From: Paracoccus shandongensis
Lineage (GTDB): Bacteria; Pseudomonadota; Alphaproteobacteria; Rhodobacterales; Rhodobacteraceae
NCBI RefSeq assembly: GCF_017315735.1
Contig: NZ_JAFLRK010000002.1
Span: forward strand, 1 to 64,000
Length of the DNA: 64,000 bases
Reading direction: 5' to 3'
The first letter of the stretch is position 1. Every line of letters starts with the position of its first letter. Below are positions 44,428-53,722 of this stretch, piece by piece. The translations under genes and the position numbers were made by a program. The notes below the pieces were generated by a model. The model was not told where the DNA came from. It made no database searches and saw only the letters and a program-made list of their open reading frames with translations.

Positions 44428-44493
44428 GGTGCGTGTGAACACGCACCCTACACGGCTGGCAAGCAGCCCGTAGGGTGCGTGCTTGCACGCACC
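44428..44493. repeat. Palindromic GTAGGGTGCGTG element between convergent genes
   Basis: GGTGCGTGTGAACACGCACC (44428-44447) and GGGTGCGTGCTTGCACGCAC (44473-44492) are two hairpins. They are also inverted relative to each other (CACCCTAC against GTAGGGTG). The pair fills the gap between the CDF gene and hemN. Hairpins with this GTAGGGTGCGTG...CACGCACC sequence are widespread intergenic repeats in proteobacteria. Confidence 0.7.
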
Positions 44494-44502
44494 GGTGGCA
44501 CC

Positions 44503-45858
44503 CTAGACCGCCGACGAATGGCTGGTCGGCGCGGCCATGTAGGCGTCCAGCATGTTGGCCACCATCCGCGCCAGGGGACGGCCCTCGGGCGTGATGCGCA
44601 ACCCCCAGGGGCCGACCTCGACCATGGCGCCGAACTGCCCGATCACCGGGTCCAGAACCTCTTGCAACCGGGTGGGCGTCAGGCCGTAGTCGCGCACCAT
44701 CTCGTCCGCGTCGATCCTGAAATCGCACATCAGCTGCTCGATCATGCGGCCGCGCCAGTGATCCTCGGGGGTGAAGGCATGGCCCCGGGTATAGGGCAGG
44801 CGGCCTTCGCGGACATGGGCGGTATAGGCCCCGGTCGCGGGCGCGTTCTGCGCGTATCCCTGCGGGAAGCGGGAAATCGAGGACGCGCCAAGGCCCAGCA
44901 GGACCTGCGCCCCGTCGTCGGTATAGCCCTGGAAGTTGCGCCGCAGCTGGCCCGCCTTCGCGGCCACCGCCAGGCCGTCGCCGGGGCGGGCGAAATGGTC
45001 GATGCCGATCTCGTCATAGCCGTCGGCCACGAACAGGTCGCGGGCGGTGGTGAACAGGGTCAGCCGGTCCTCGTTGCCGGGCAGGGCGTCCTCGGGGATC
45101 ATCACCTGCCGCTTGGACATCCAGGGGACGTGGGCATAGCCGTAAAGCGCCACCCGGTCGGGCGACAAGGCCAGCAGCTTCTGCACGGTTTCCGAAATGC
45201 GGGTGCGGTCCTGGTGGGGCAGGCCATACAGGATGTCGGCGTTCAGGCTGCCTATGCCGTGGCTGCGGATCAGGTCCACCGCCTGGGCCGTCAGCTCGAA
45301 CCCCTGCAGGCGGCCGATGGCTTCCTGGATCTTGGGGTCGAAGTCCTGCACGCCGATGGAGGCCCGGTTCATCCCCGATGCCGCCAGCGCCGCCATGCGC
45401 GCGGCGTCGATTTCCGAGGGGTCGATCTCGACCGAGAACTCGGCCCCTTCGGCCATCGGCACCACGTCGAAGATCGCGTCGGCCATGCGCCGCATCTGGT
45501 CGGGCGGCAGCAGCGTCGGCGTGCCCCCGCCCCAATGCAGCCGCGACAGGCGCACCCCGCGCGGCAGGTGGCGGCGCAGCAGCGCCAGTTCGGCCAGAAC
45601 CGTGTCCACATAGGCGATGACCGGATCCAGCGTTTTCGTGCCTTGCGTGCGGCAGGCGCAGAACCAGCACAGCCTGCGGCAAAACGGCACATGCAGATAC
45701 AGCGAGATCGCCGCGCCCTCGGGGATGGAATCCAGCCATCCCGTGACCATATTGGCGTCAACGCCGTTCTTGAATTGCGTCGCGGGGGGATAGCTCGTGT
45801 AACGCGGAACGCGCGAATCGAACAGGCCCAGCCGCCTCAGTTGCGAAACATTGCCCAT
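44503..45858 (-). CDS. hemN: Oxygen-independent coproporphyrinogen III dehydrogenase HemN
   Basis: HemN is the radical-SAM enzyme that decarboxylates coproporphyrinogen III without oxygen in heme synthesis. The 451-residue protein has VPRYTSYP (17-24), the 4Fe-4S motif with C60, C64 and C67 plus C69 (PFCRRLCWFCACR), GGGTPTLL, and the HemN C-terminal domain. The start at ATG 45858 (MGNVSQLRRL) is preferred to a TTG seven codons earlier. It is divergent from fnrL, with start codons only 14 bases apart, and an FNR-box sequence lies 36 bases upstream, fitting anaerobic induction. Confidence 0.95.
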   Translation of the reverse strand: MGNVSQLRRLGLFDSRVPRYTSYPPATQFKNGVDANMVTGWLDSIPEGAAISLYLHVPFCRRLCWFCACRTQGTKTLDPVIAYVDTVLAELALLRRHLPRGVRLSRLHWGGGTPTLLPPDQMRRMADAIFDVVPMAEGAEFSVEIDPSEIDAARMAALAASGMNRASIGVQDFDPKIQEAIGRLQGFELTAQAVDLIRSHGIGSLNADILYGLPHQDRTRISETVQKLLALSPDRVALYGYAHVPWMSKRQVMIPEDALPGNEDRLTLFTTARDLFVADGYDEIGIDHFARPGDGLAVAAKAGQLRRNFQGYTDDGAQVLLGLGASSISRFPQGYAQNAPATGAYTAHVREGRLPYTRGHAFTPEDHWRGRMIEQLMCDFRIDADEMVRDYGLTPTRLQEVLDPVIGQFGAMVEVGPWGLRITPEGRPLARMVANMLDAYMAAPTSHSSAV

Positions 45859-45872
45859 AACGTTAGAGTTAG

Positions 45873-46652
45873 ATGACAACGCGCGAGATTGCCTTGACCC
45901 AGATCAACCAGAAATCCACCAGCCAGGATGGCGGGGAACGCTGTGGCGACTGCCCGATCCGCTATCGTGCCGTGTGCGCGCATTGCGAAACGGACGAGCT
46001 TGCCCTGCTGGAGGACATGAAGTTCTACCGCGCCTTCGAGCCGGGCCAGCCCATCGTCTGGGAAGGCGAGCGGATGGACTTCGTGGGATCCGTGGTCAGC
46101 GGCGTGGCCTCCCTGACGCAGACGCTGGAGGATGGGCGCACGCAGATGGTGGGCCTGCTTCTGCCCAGCGACTTCCTGGGCCGCCCCAGCCGCGACATCG
46201 CCCCCTACAACGCCATCGCCGCCACAAAGGTCGTGTTTTGCTGCTTCCGCCGCAAGCCGTTCGAGCAGATGATGCGCACCACGCCCCATGTCGCGCACAG
46301 GTTGCTGGAGATGACGCTGGACGAACTGGACGCGGCGCGCGAATGGATGCTGCTTCTGGGCCGCAAGACCGCGCGCGAGAAGATCGCCTCGTTCATCACG
46401 ATCATCGCCCGGCGCGAGGCGGCGCTGCAAAAGCGCAATCCCGGCGGCCGGATGCAGATCGAGCTGCCCCTGACGCGCGAGGCGATGGCCGATTACCTGG
46501 GCCTGACGCTGGAAACCGTCAGCCGCCAGATCAGCGCCCTGAAGCGCGAGGGCGTGATCGAGCTTGTGGGCAAGCGCGCCATCATCCTGCCGGACTTCGC
46601 CCGCCTGGTCGAGGAATCGGGCGATGATTCGGATGGCGGCTATCTGAGCTAG
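45873..46652 (+). CDS. fnrL: FNR/CRP-family anaerobic regulator FnrL
   Basis: FnrL senses oxygen through a 4Fe-4S cluster and controls anaerobic respiration, heme and (in phototrophs) photosynthesis genes. The 259-residue protein has the cysteine cluster [15 protein letters not shown] (C24, C27, C35, C38) and C123/C124 as the distant ligand candidates. It also has the FnrL-like [30 protein letters not shown], and a helix-turn-helix with [15 protein letters not shown]. The first 20 residues are not conserved, so the true start could be later, for example TTG 45894. The TAG overlaps the convergent ABC gene's stop in CTAG. Confidence 0.93.
   Translation: MTTREIALTQINQKSTSQDGGERCGDCPIRYRAVCAHCETDELALLEDMKFYRAFEPGQPIVWEGERMDFVGSVVSGVASLTQTLEDGRTQMVGLLLPSDFLGRPSRDIAPYNAIAATKVVFCCFRRKPFEQMMRTTPHVAHRLLEMTLDELDAAREWMLLLGRKTAREKIASFITIIARREAALQKRNPGGRMQIELPLTREAMADYLGLTLETVSRQISALKREGVIELVGKRAIILPDFARLVEESGDDSDGGYLS
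45894..45907. promoter_or_regulatory. FNR-box sequence at the hemN/fnrL junction
   Basis: TTGACCCAGATCAA matches the FNR consensus TTGAT-N4-ATCAA in all but one base and is nearly symmetrical. It lies 36 bases upstream of the hemN ATG and just inside the annotated 5' end of fnrL. It is suited to control hemN and possibly fnrL itself. Confidence 0.65.
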
Positions 46653-48202
46653 ACCCACTCCGCCGGAATCACCGGCATCGCCGCCACCAGGGCCTGCGTC
46701 TGCGGGTGCCGGGGCGCGCCGATGACCTGTTCGGGCGGGCCTTCCTCGACGATGCGGCCCGCCTGCATGACCAGGACGCGGTCCGCCATGCCGCGCACCA
46801 CGGACAGGTCGTGGCTGATGAACAGGTAGGACAGCCCGTGATCGGCCTGCAGCCGCGCCAGCAGGTCCAGCACCTGCGCGCGGACGCGGACATCCAGGGC
46901 GCTGACGGCCTCGTCCAGCACGATCAGGGCGGGGCGGATGATCAGGGCGCGGGCGATGGCCAGGCGCTGGCGCTGGCCGCCGGAAAATTCGTGGATGAAC
47001 CTGCGGGCATCCGTGGGCTGCAAGCCCACCTCCTCCAGCGCCGCGCCGACGCGGTCGCGCCAATCGGGCGGGCGGCCGGTCAGGTGGAAGGGCTCGGCCA
47101 GCAGGCGCTCCACCCGCCAGCGGGGATCGAAGCTGCCGAAAGGATCCTGAAAGACCACCTGCATCCGCGCCCGCAGGCTGCGCGGCATCCGGCGGCCTGC
47201 CGTGACATCCTGCCCGTCCAGCCGGATCTGCCCCGCCTGCAACGGATCAAGCCCCAGGATCACCCGCGCCAGCGTCGATTTCCCGCAGCCCGATTCGCCC
47301 ACCAGCCCGACGCTTTCGCCGCGCCCGACCGTCAGGCTGACGCGGTCCAGCGCGCGCAACCCGCCCTGGGGCAGGCGATAGTCGCGCACCGCCTCGCGCA
47401 CTTCCAGGAGGGGCGGGGGGACGGGGCGCGGGTTGCGCGCGGGACGATACCCGGAGGCCGCGATCAACTGCCGGGTATAGGGATGGCGGCGCTGGCGGAA
47501 CACCGCCTCGGCCGGGCCGCTTTCCACGATCCGGCCCCCCTGCATGACCGCGACCCGGTCAGCCATGCCCGCCACCACGGCCAGGTCATGGGTGATCAGC
47601 AGCAGCGCCATGCCGTCCTCGCGCGCCAGCGTTTTCAGCAGGTCCAGGATCCGCGCCTGCGTGGTCACGTCCAGGGCGGTCGTGGGCTCGTCCGCGATCA
47701 GCAGGCCGGGGCGCAGCGCGATGGCCATGGCGATGGCGACGCGCTGGCGCTGCCCGCCCGACAGTTCGTGCGGATAAAGCGTCAAGGGAAAGCGGGGCGC
47801 GGGCAGGCCCACGCGGTCCAGCCGCTCGCGGGCAAGGGCCAGCGCGGCGGTGCGGTCCAGGCCCCCGTGAAGGCGCAGCGCCTCGGCCACCTGGTCGCCG
47901 ATGGGCATCAGCGGGTTCAGCGCCGTCATCGGTTCCTGGAAGATCATGCCGATGCGGCGGCCCCGGATGCGGCACATCTCGGGCTCGGGCAGGTCCAGCA
48001 GGTTGCGGCGGTCCAGCATGACCCGGCCCGTGGCCCGCGTCCCGGGGGGAAGCAGCCCCATGATCGCCAGGGCGGTCATCGACTTGCCGCTGCCCGATTC
48101 GCCCACCAGCCCGGTGATGCTGCCCGGCGCCAGATCCAGCGACACCTGATCCAGCACCGGCTGCCCGCCAAGGACGGCGGACAGGCCCTCCAGCCGGATC
48201 AT
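46649..48202 (-). CDS. Dipeptide/oligopeptide-type ABC transporter, fused double ATPase
   Basis: The 517-residue protein has two complete DppD/DppF-like nucleotide-binding domains in one chain. Domain 1 has [38 protein letters not shown] and [14 protein letters not shown]. Domain 2 has [36 protein letters not shown] and [13 protein letters not shown], with DEA in place of DEP. It supplies both ATPase halves for the two permeases upstream. ATG 48202 overlaps the permease stop as ATGA. Its substrate may be peptides, nickel or opines; no binding protein is adjacent. Confidence 0.88.
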   Translation of the reverse strand: MIRLEGLSAVLGGQPVLDQVSLDLAPGSITGLVGESGSGKSMTALAIMGLLPPGTRATGRVMLDRRNLLDLPEPEMCRIRGRRIGMIFQEPMTALNPLMPIGDQVAEALRLHGGLDRTAALALARERLDRVGLPAPRFPLTLYPHELSGGQRQRVAIAMAIALRPGLLIADEPTTALDVTTQARILDLLKTLAREDGMALLLITHDLAVVAGMADRVAVMQGGRIVESGPAEAVFRQRRHPYTRQLIAASGYRPARNPRPVPPPLLEVREAVRDYRLPQGGLRALDRVSLTVGRGESVGLVGESGCGKSTLARVILGLDPLQAGQIRLDGQDVTAGRRMPRSLRARMQVVFQDPFGSFDPRWRVERLLAEPFHLTGRPPDWRDRVGAALEEVGLQPTDARRFIHEFSGGQRQRLAIARALIIRPALIVLDEAVSALDVRVRAQVLDLLARLQADHGLSYLFISHDLSVVRGMADRVLVMQAGRIVEEGPPEQVIGAPRHPQTQALVAAMPVIPAEWV

Positions 48203-49011
48203 CGCGGCACCCGCAGGCGCGGGTCCAGCGCGTCGCGCAAGCCGTCGCCCAGCAGGTTCAAGCCCAGCACCGTCAGCAGGATGCACAGCCCCGGAATGAC
48301 CGCCACATGCGGGGCGAGGGTCACCATGGTCTGCGCCTCGGCCAGCATCCGGCCCCAGCTTGGGGTGGGGGGCTGCGCGCCAAGGCCCACATAGGACAGC
48401 CCGGCCTCGGCCAGGATCCCCAGGCTGAACTGGATGGTGGCCTGCACGATCAGAAGGCCCGCGATGTTGGGAAGGACGTGCTGAAGGCTGATCAGGCCCG
48501 CGCCCTTGCCCGACACCCGCGCCGCGCGGATATAGTCCAGCACCCAGACCGGCAGCGCCGCCCCGCGCGTGACGCGGGCAAAGACCGGGATGTTGAAGAT
48601 GCCGATGGCGATCATCGCGTTCAGCGCGGACGGCCCCCGGACCGCCGTGATCAGGATGGCGATCACCAGGGACGGAAAGGCGAAGACCAGGTCGTTGCCG
48701 CGCATCACGATCTCATCCACCCAGGTGCCGCGACGGGCCGCCGCCAGCAGGCCCAGGGGCACGCCCAGACCCATGCCGATCACCACCGCGACCAGCGCCA
48801 CCGCCATCGAGGTTTGCGCCCCCAGCATCGCCATCGACAGGATGTCGCGCCCGAAATGATCCGTCCCGAACCAATGCGCGGCCGAGGGCGGCCGCAGCTT
48901 GTCGGCGATGGCCATCTGGCCGGCATCATAGGGCGTCCAGACCGCCGACAGCACCGCCGCCGCCAGCGCCAGCCCGGCCAGCGCGCCGCCCAGGGTCAGG
49001 GCCATCCTCAT
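48199..49011 (-). CDS. ABC transporter permease, DppC-type
   Basis: The 270-residue permease has [21 protein letters not shown] near 49-69, typical of DppC/OppC/NikC. The coupling EAA-like loop around [24 protein letters not shown] is at about 158-181. It has about six membrane helices. It overlaps the DppB-type gene upstream and the ATPase downstream, both by ATGA, so the three are translated together. Confidence 0.9.
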   Translation of the reverse strand: MRMALTLGGALAGLALAAAVLSAVWTPYDAGQMAIADKLRPPSAAHWFGTDHFGRDILSMAMLGAQTSMAVALVAVVIGMGLGVPLGLLAAARRGTWVDEIVMRGNDLVFAFPSLVIAILITAVRGPSALNAMIAIGIFNIPVFARVTRGAALPVWVLDYIRAARVSGKGAGLISLQHVLPNIAGLLIVQATIQFSLGILAEAGLSYVGLGAQPPTPSWGRMLAEAQTMVTLAPHVAVIPGLCILLTVLGLNLLGDGLRDALDPRLRVPR

Positions 49012-49949
49012 GCGCGGCGCAGCCGGGGGTCCACGGCCCCGTATGCCAGATCGACCAGGAAGGTGACGGCGTTCACCGCCGCGACCAGCACCAGCACCGC
49101 CGATTGCACCACGATCAGGTCGCGCTGCGTGATGGCCTGGAAGATCATCCGCCCCAGGCCGGGCAGGGAAAAGACGTTCTCGATGATGATCGCGCCCGCC
49201 AGAAGGAAGGAAAACTGCATCCCCAGGATGGTCAGGACCGGGATCAGCGCGTTGCGCAACGCGTGTCTGCGCAGGGTCTGGCCGCTGGTCAGCCCCTTGG
49301 CGCGGGCGGTGCGGATATAGTCCTGGGCCTGCGTCTCGACCAGGGCGGACCGCAGCACGCGGGCCAGGATCGCGGCCTGCGGCAGGGCCAGCGCGACCAC
49401 CGGCAGGATCAGGGATTTCAGCGCCGCCCCGGGATCGGACCAGCCGGGAAAGCCGCCCGCGGGCAGCCAGCGCAGCCGGACGGCGAAGACCAGCACCAGC
49501 AGCATCGCGAACCAGAAGTTCGGCAGCGCGATGCCCAGCTGCGTGGCCCCCATCGCCAGCCCGCCGCCCGCACGGCCCCGCCGCGCCGCGCCGTAAAGCC
49601 CGACCGGCAGCGCGACAGCCACCGCCAGCGCCAGCGCCATCAGCGCCAGCGGCAGAGAGACCTGCAACCGCTGGGCGATCATGGCACCGACCGGCGTCCT
49701 GTAGGTGAAGCTGGTGCCGAAATCGCCTTGCAGGATCGCGCCCGCCCAGGCCGCGTAGCGCAGGGGCAGGGGCCGGTCCAGGCCCATCTGCTGGCGCAGC
49801 GCGGCCAGGGTTTCCGGCTGCGCGCCGGTGCCCAGCATGAAGCTGGCGGGATCGCCGGGCACAAGCTCGGTCACGGAAAAGATCAGGGCCGAGGCTGCAA
49901 GCAGGCTCAGCCCCAAGACGATCATCCGGCGAGACAGGTATCGCAGCAT
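49008..49949 (-). CDS. ABC transporter permease, DppB-type
   Basis: The 313-residue permease has MLRYLSRRMIVLGLSLLAAS at the N-terminus, TELVPGDPASFMLG, GLDRPLPLRYAAWAGAILQGD and the loop DYIRTARAKGLTSGQTLRRH, all typical of DppB/OppB/GsiC. It is the first gene of the three-gene transporter operon. The 42 bases to the metallo-beta-lactamase gene upstream leave little room for a separate promoter, so the genes may be cotranscribed. Confidence 0.9.
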   Translation of the reverse strand: MLRYLSRRMIVLGLSLLAASALIFSVTELVPGDPASFMLGTGAQPETLAALRQQMGLDRPLPLRYAAWAGAILQGDFGTSFTYRTPVGAMIAQRLQVSLPLALMALALAVAVALPVGLYGAARRGRAGGGLAMGATQLGIALPNFWFAMLLVLVFAVRLRWLPAGGFPGWSDPGAALKSLILPVVALALPQAAILARVLRSALVETQAQDYIRTARAKGLTSGQTLRRHALRNALIPVLTILGMQFSFLLAGAIIIENVFSLPGLGRMIFQAITQRDLIVVQSAVLVLVAAVNAVTFLVDLAYGAVDPRLRRA

Positions 49950-49991
49950 GGCCGCAGTGCTAGCCTGCCTTGCGCGCCCGGTAAAGGCGCG

Positions 49992-50768
49992 TCAGCCCTC
50001 GCCGCGCGGATACCAGTTGGCCAGGACGACCAGGCTGCCCGCGCCTGACCCTTCGACCAACCGGGCGAATTCCCCCAGGTCGCTGCCCCGGTGGTGATAG
50101 GGAAAGACGCTGGCGGGCTTGAAGGCGGCGACCGCATCCGCCGCCTGCCGGACGGTCATGGTATAGGGCAGGTTCATCGGCAGGAAGGCGACCTCGATGC
50201 CCTCTAGCGCGCGCATCTCGGGCGTGTCCTCGGTGTCGCCCGCGATATAGAACCGCTTGCCGCCGATGGTCAGGACATAGCCGTTGTCGCGGCCCTGGGG
50301 GTGGTATTGCAGCCGGTCGGGGCTGGTGTTGTAGGCGGGCACGGCCTCGATCCCCATGCCGATGGCCTGGGCCTGGTCGCCATTGGCCATGGCGGTGGCG
50401 CGCCCCTGCAGGTCGGCGGGCAGCATCCCGTGGACCGCCGGGTTGGCGATGATCGCGACGGGGGGAAGCGCCTGCAAGGTCGGCAGGTCGAAATGGTCAC
50501 CATGCTCATGCGTGATCAGGATCAGCGAGGGCTGCGGCATCCCGCGATACAGATCCGCGCCGCCCACCGGATCGACATAGATCACCCCGCCCGGCGTCTC
50601 GATCACCATCGAGGCGTGATCGACCGGGTGGAAGACGACCTGTCCCCCCTCGACCGGATAGGCGAAGGAGGCGGGCGCGGCGGTCTGGGCAAGGGGGGTG
50701 CGGGGCATGGCGGCGGCGGCAAGGGTGGCAAGGCCCAGCATCAGGCTGGCGCGGCGGGACAGGATCAT
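49992..50768 (-). CDS. Exported MBL-fold metallohydrolase (UlaG-like)
   Basis: The 258-residue protein has a Tat-like signal (SRRASLMLGLATLAAAA) ending near PLAQ. A metallo-beta-lactamase-fold domain follows with THEHGDHFD, a later GDTED and PYHHRGSD. The pattern fits the UlaG-like subgroup of binuclear metallohydrolases; the substrate is unknown. Start ATG 50768 gives the signal peptide directly; the frame to 50810 only adds a leader. Divergent from the saccharopine dehydrogenase gene. Confidence 0.8.
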   Translation of the reverse strand: MILSRRASLMLGLATLAAAAMPRTPLAQTAAPASFAYPVEGGQVVFHPVDHASMVIETPGGVIYVDPVGGADLYRGMPQPSLILITHEHGDHFDLPTLQALPPVAIIANPAVHGMLPADLQGRATAMANGDQAQAIGMGIEAVPAYNTSPDRLQYHPQGRDNGYVLTIGGKRFYIAGDTEDTPEMRALEGIEVAFLPMNLPYTMTVRQAADAVAAFKPASVFPYHHRGSDLGEFARLVEGSGAGSLVVLANWYPRGEG

Positions 50769-50891
50769 CGGAACGCTCCGGGGCACAGGGATGGGAACGC
50801 GATGGAACACGCGCCGCGCCTGCGGGGTTCCCTTGCCGCTGTCCGCCGGGGCGGTCTAGAAGGCAGGATTATCAAGGGGCAAGGGTTGGCG

Positions 50892-51950
50892 ATGACACAT
50901 CTGTGGGTGCGGGCCGAAAGCCGCCCGAACGAGGACCGGGTGGGCATCACCCCCGAAGGCGTGACAAGCCTGATCGCCCAGGGCTTCACCGTCACGGTCG
51001 AGGACAGCCCCCGCCGCGTGTTGCCCATCGACGCCTATGCCCGCGCGGGCGCCACGGTCGTCCCCGAGGGAAGCTGGCCCACGGCGCCTAACGACGCCAT
51101 CGTCTTCGGCCTCAAGGAACTGCCCGAGGACGGCACCCCCCTGCGCCACCGCCACGTCATGTTCGGCCATGCCTTCAAGGGCCAGCCTGCGGGCCAGGCG
51201 CTGCTGCGCCGGTTCGCGGCGGGCGGCGGGCGGCTTTACGACCTGGAATACCTGACGGACGATGCGGGCGGCCGCTTGGCCGCCTTCGGATACTGGGCGG
51301 GCTATGCGGGGGCGGCGGTCAGCCTCAAGGCCTGGGTTGCCCAAGCGCGCGGCGGGATCTGTGGGCCGGTCCAGGCCTATGCCGACAGGGCGCAGCTGCT
51401 GGACGAATTGCGCGCGCAACTGGACGCTACGGGCCGTCCCCGCCCGCGCGCCCTGGTGATCGGCGCCAAGGGCCGGGTGGGCAGGGGCGCCGCCGACCTT
51501 CTGGTCGCCATGAACGTCCCCGTCACCCGCTGGGACATGGCCGAGACTGCCCATGGCGGCCCCTTTCCCGAAGTGCTGGCCCATGACCTGTTCATCAACG
51601 CGATCCTGGCCCAGCCGGGCGCGCCGGCCTTTGTCCCCGCCGATGCCGGAACCAGGGCCCGCGCCCTGACGGTGATCGGCGACGTGGCCTGCGACCCCGC
51701 CAGCGACTTTTCCCCGATCAGGGTTTATGACCGCGCGACCACTTGGGGCCAGCCGGTGCTGAGGGTGGCGGACCATCCGCCGCTGGACGTGATGGCCATC
51801 GACAACCTGCCCTCGCTGCTGCCGCGCGAAAGTTCGGAAGATTACGCGGGGCAGTTGCTGCCGGTGCTGGCGCGGCTGGAGCGGATCGAGGACGGGCCAT
51901 GGGGCCGGGCGGGGGCTCTGTTCGACGAACACATGGCGCGTCTAGCCTGA
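50892..51950 (+). CDS. Saccharopine dehydrogenase (LYS1-like)
   Basis: The 352-residue protein resembles NAD-dependent saccharopine dehydrogenase (L-lysine forming). An alanine-dehydrogenase-like N-terminal domain (ESRPNEDRVGITPEGV, GLKELPEDG, MFGHAFKGQ) is followed by a Rossmann segment ALVIGAKGRVGRGAADLL near 194-211. In bacteria, homologs may act in lysine or polyamine metabolism. The ATG at 50892 gives MTHLWVRAESRPN; the frame before it lies over the divergent gene and is not coding. Confidence 0.82.
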   Translation: MTHLWVRAESRPNEDRVGITPEGVTSLIAQGFTVTVEDSPRRVLPIDAYARAGATVVPEGSWPTAPNDAIVFGLKELPEDGTPLRHRHVMFGHAFKGQPAGQALLRRFAAGGGRLYDLEYLTDDAGGRLAAFGYWAGYAGAAVSLKAWVAQARGGICGPVQAYADRAQLLDELRAQLDATGRPRPRALVIGAKGRVGRGAADLLVAMNVPVTRWDMAETAHGGPFPEVLAHDLFINAILAQPGAPAFVPADAGTRARALTVIGDVACDPASDFSPIRVYDRATTWGQPVLRVADHPPLDVMAIDNLPSLLPRESSEDYAGQLLPVLARLERIEDGPWGRAGALFDEHMARLA

Positions 51951-52032
51951 CACAGACGTGATGGGGCAGGGCGGAACGCCGCCCCCTGCGGGGTGTTCGG
52001 CCAGCAACCATCCGACACCCAGCGAGGCTCGC

Positions 52033-53241
52033 ATGTCCCGACCGTCCCCCCGCATGACGACCCTGACCGCCGCGGCGGCATTGCTTGCCGGAACCGCCCT
52101 GGCGCAGGATTTCAACGCCGCCGCCCCCAATGCCCCGGACCAGCAGCCGGCCTTTGAAAACCAGACCCGCGCGCCGGTTCTGGCCGATGACGTGGCCCTG
52201 GACCAGACCGTGATCGCCGAGGGGCTGGACCATCCCTGGGGCCTGGCCGAACTGCCGGACGGTACCTGGCTGGTGACGGAACGCGCGGGCAACCTGCGCC
52301 TGGTCGGGGCGGACGGCACCCTCTCGGGCCCCATTGATGGCTTGCCCCCGATCGACACCCGCGACCAGGGCGGGTTGCTGGATGTGGCCGTGGCCGATGA
52401 TTTCGCGGATACTCGCCGCGTCTGGATCAGCTTCGCCCAACCGCGAGAGGGCGGCAAGACCGCCACCGCCGTGGCCACCGGCACCCTGTCCGCCGATGGC
52501 CGCAGGCTGGAGGGCACCAAGGTCATCTGGCAGCAGCAGCCCGCCTGGGCCTCGACCAAGCATTACGGATCGGTCCTGGTCTTCGACGGGCAGGGCGGGC
52601 TGTTCGTGACGACCGGCGAACGATCGAACCCCGAATCGCGGGTTTATGCGCAGAACGTGACCACCACCCTGGGCAAGATCGTCCGCATCGACCCCGAGAC
52701 CGGGGCGCCGATGGGCGATCCAGGCGTGGCCGAGGCGCTGCCCGAGATCTGGTCCTGGGGCCACCGCAACGTCCAGGGCGCGGCGCTGGACGGGCAAGGG
52801 CGGCTTTGGACCATCGAGCATGGCCCCAAGGGCGGGGACGAGTTGAACCGCCCGCAGGCGGGCCGCAACTATGGCTGGCCGCGCGTGACCTATGGCCTCG
52901 ACTACAGCGGCCGTCCCATCGGCGAGGGGATCACGCAGTTGGAGGGGACCGAGCAGCCGGTCTATTACTGGGATCCGGTGATCGCGCCCGGCCAGATGGC
53001 CTTCTATGACGGCGCGATGTTCCCCGACTGGCAGGGCGACCTGCTGATCGGCGGGCTGCGCGCCGGGGCCCTGGTCCGGCTGGAGATGGACGGCGACCGC
53101 GTGACTGGCGAGGCCCGCCACCTGCAGGGCATCGGCCGCGTCCGAGAGGTCGAGGTCGCCCGCGACGGCGCGATCATGCTGCTGACGGACGACGACAACG
53201 GCAAGCTGATCCGCGTGACGCCCGCGGGAAGCGATTCCTAG
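52033..53241 (+). CDS. PQQ-dependent sugar dehydrogenase family protein
   Basis: The 402-residue exported protein has a signal peptide (1-25, ending ALAQ) and a six-bladed glucose/sorbosone dehydrogenase propeller: HPWGLAELPDGTWLVTERAG, DQGGLLDVAV, GERSNPESRVYAQN, WSWGHRNVQG, and GGDELNRPQAGRNYGWP. Soluble aldose sugar dehydrogenases of this family use PQQ and calcium. Whether the organism makes PQQ cannot be seen here. ATG 52033 (MSRPSPRMTT) is used. The stop overlaps the DUF3775 stop in CTAG. Confidence 0.88.
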   Translation: MSRPSPRMTTLTAAAALLAGTALAQDFNAAAPNAPDQQPAFENQTRAPVLADDVALDQTVIAEGLDHPWGLAELPDGTWLVTERAGNLRLVGADGTLSGPIDGLPPIDTRDQGGLLDVAVADDFADTRRVWISFAQPREGGKTATAVATGTLSADGRRLEGTKVIWQQQPAWASTKHYGSVLVFDGQGGLFVTTGERSNPESRVYAQNVTTTLGKIVRIDPETGAPMGDPGVAEALPEIWSWGHRNVQGAALDGQGRLWTIEHGPKGGDELNRPQAGRNYGWPRVTYGLDYSGRPIGEGITQLEGTEQPVYYWDPVIAPGQMAFYDGAMFPDWQGDLLIGGLRAGALVRLEMDGDRVTGEARHLQGIGRVREVEVARDGAIMLLTDDDNGKLIRVTPAGSDS

Positions 53242-53609
53242 ACCGGCCGGTTCACATCATCCTCGGCATCCTCGGGCGAGATGCCGAGGGCGTCCAGCCC
53301 CGCCTCCAGCAGGTCGGCCAGGCGCGGCTCTCCCATCAGGTAGTCCTCGGTGGGTGTGGTGCGTTCGACCCGCGCGGTCTCGATGGCCTCGTCCAGTTCC
53401 TCGGGCTCGAAGCTTTCGCGCCCGATCCACATGACGGCGACCAGCGACGCCTGCTCGTCCTCGTTCAGGTTGGCGATGAAGTCGCGCAACTCGCTGCGCA
53501 CGCCATGCTGAGGCCTGCCGCCCGAATGCGCCCAGGGGTTGACGCCGCTGTCGTATTCGCGCGCGCGGATGATGATATGGGCGATCTTCGCGGGACTGAT
53601 CTGCAGCAT
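53238..53609 (-). CDS. DUF3775 protein
   Basis: The 123-residue acidic protein has MLQISPAKIAHIIIRAREYD at the start, a GGRPQHG segment, IANLNEDEQASLVAVMWIGR near 45-64 and a C-terminal helical region ending in an Asp/Glu-rich tail. This matches DUF3775, common in Rhodobacteraceae and without a known function. It is convergent with the sugar dehydrogenase and shares the CTAG stop. Confidence 0.85.
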   Translation of the reverse strand: MLQISPAKIAHIIIRAREYDSGVNPWAHSGGRPQHGVRSELRDFIANLNEDEQASLVAVMWIGRESFEPEELDEAIETARVERTTPTEDYLMGEPRLADLLEAGLDALGISPEDAEDDVNRPV

Positions 53610-53722
53610 GGCACGGCTCCTTCATTGGGCCGACTGTCGCGCCGTTGCGGGCGGTGGTCAATCGGGTCGCGCTTGGGTTTGCGCATTCAGATCTACAGTG
53701 ATTTGGCGCACGCTTTCGGCGA

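Noticed and set aside
45858-45879. TTG 45879 as hemN start
   Set aside because: The extra seven residues are not conserved and would overlap the divergent fnrL start. ATG 45858 gives the expected N-terminus.
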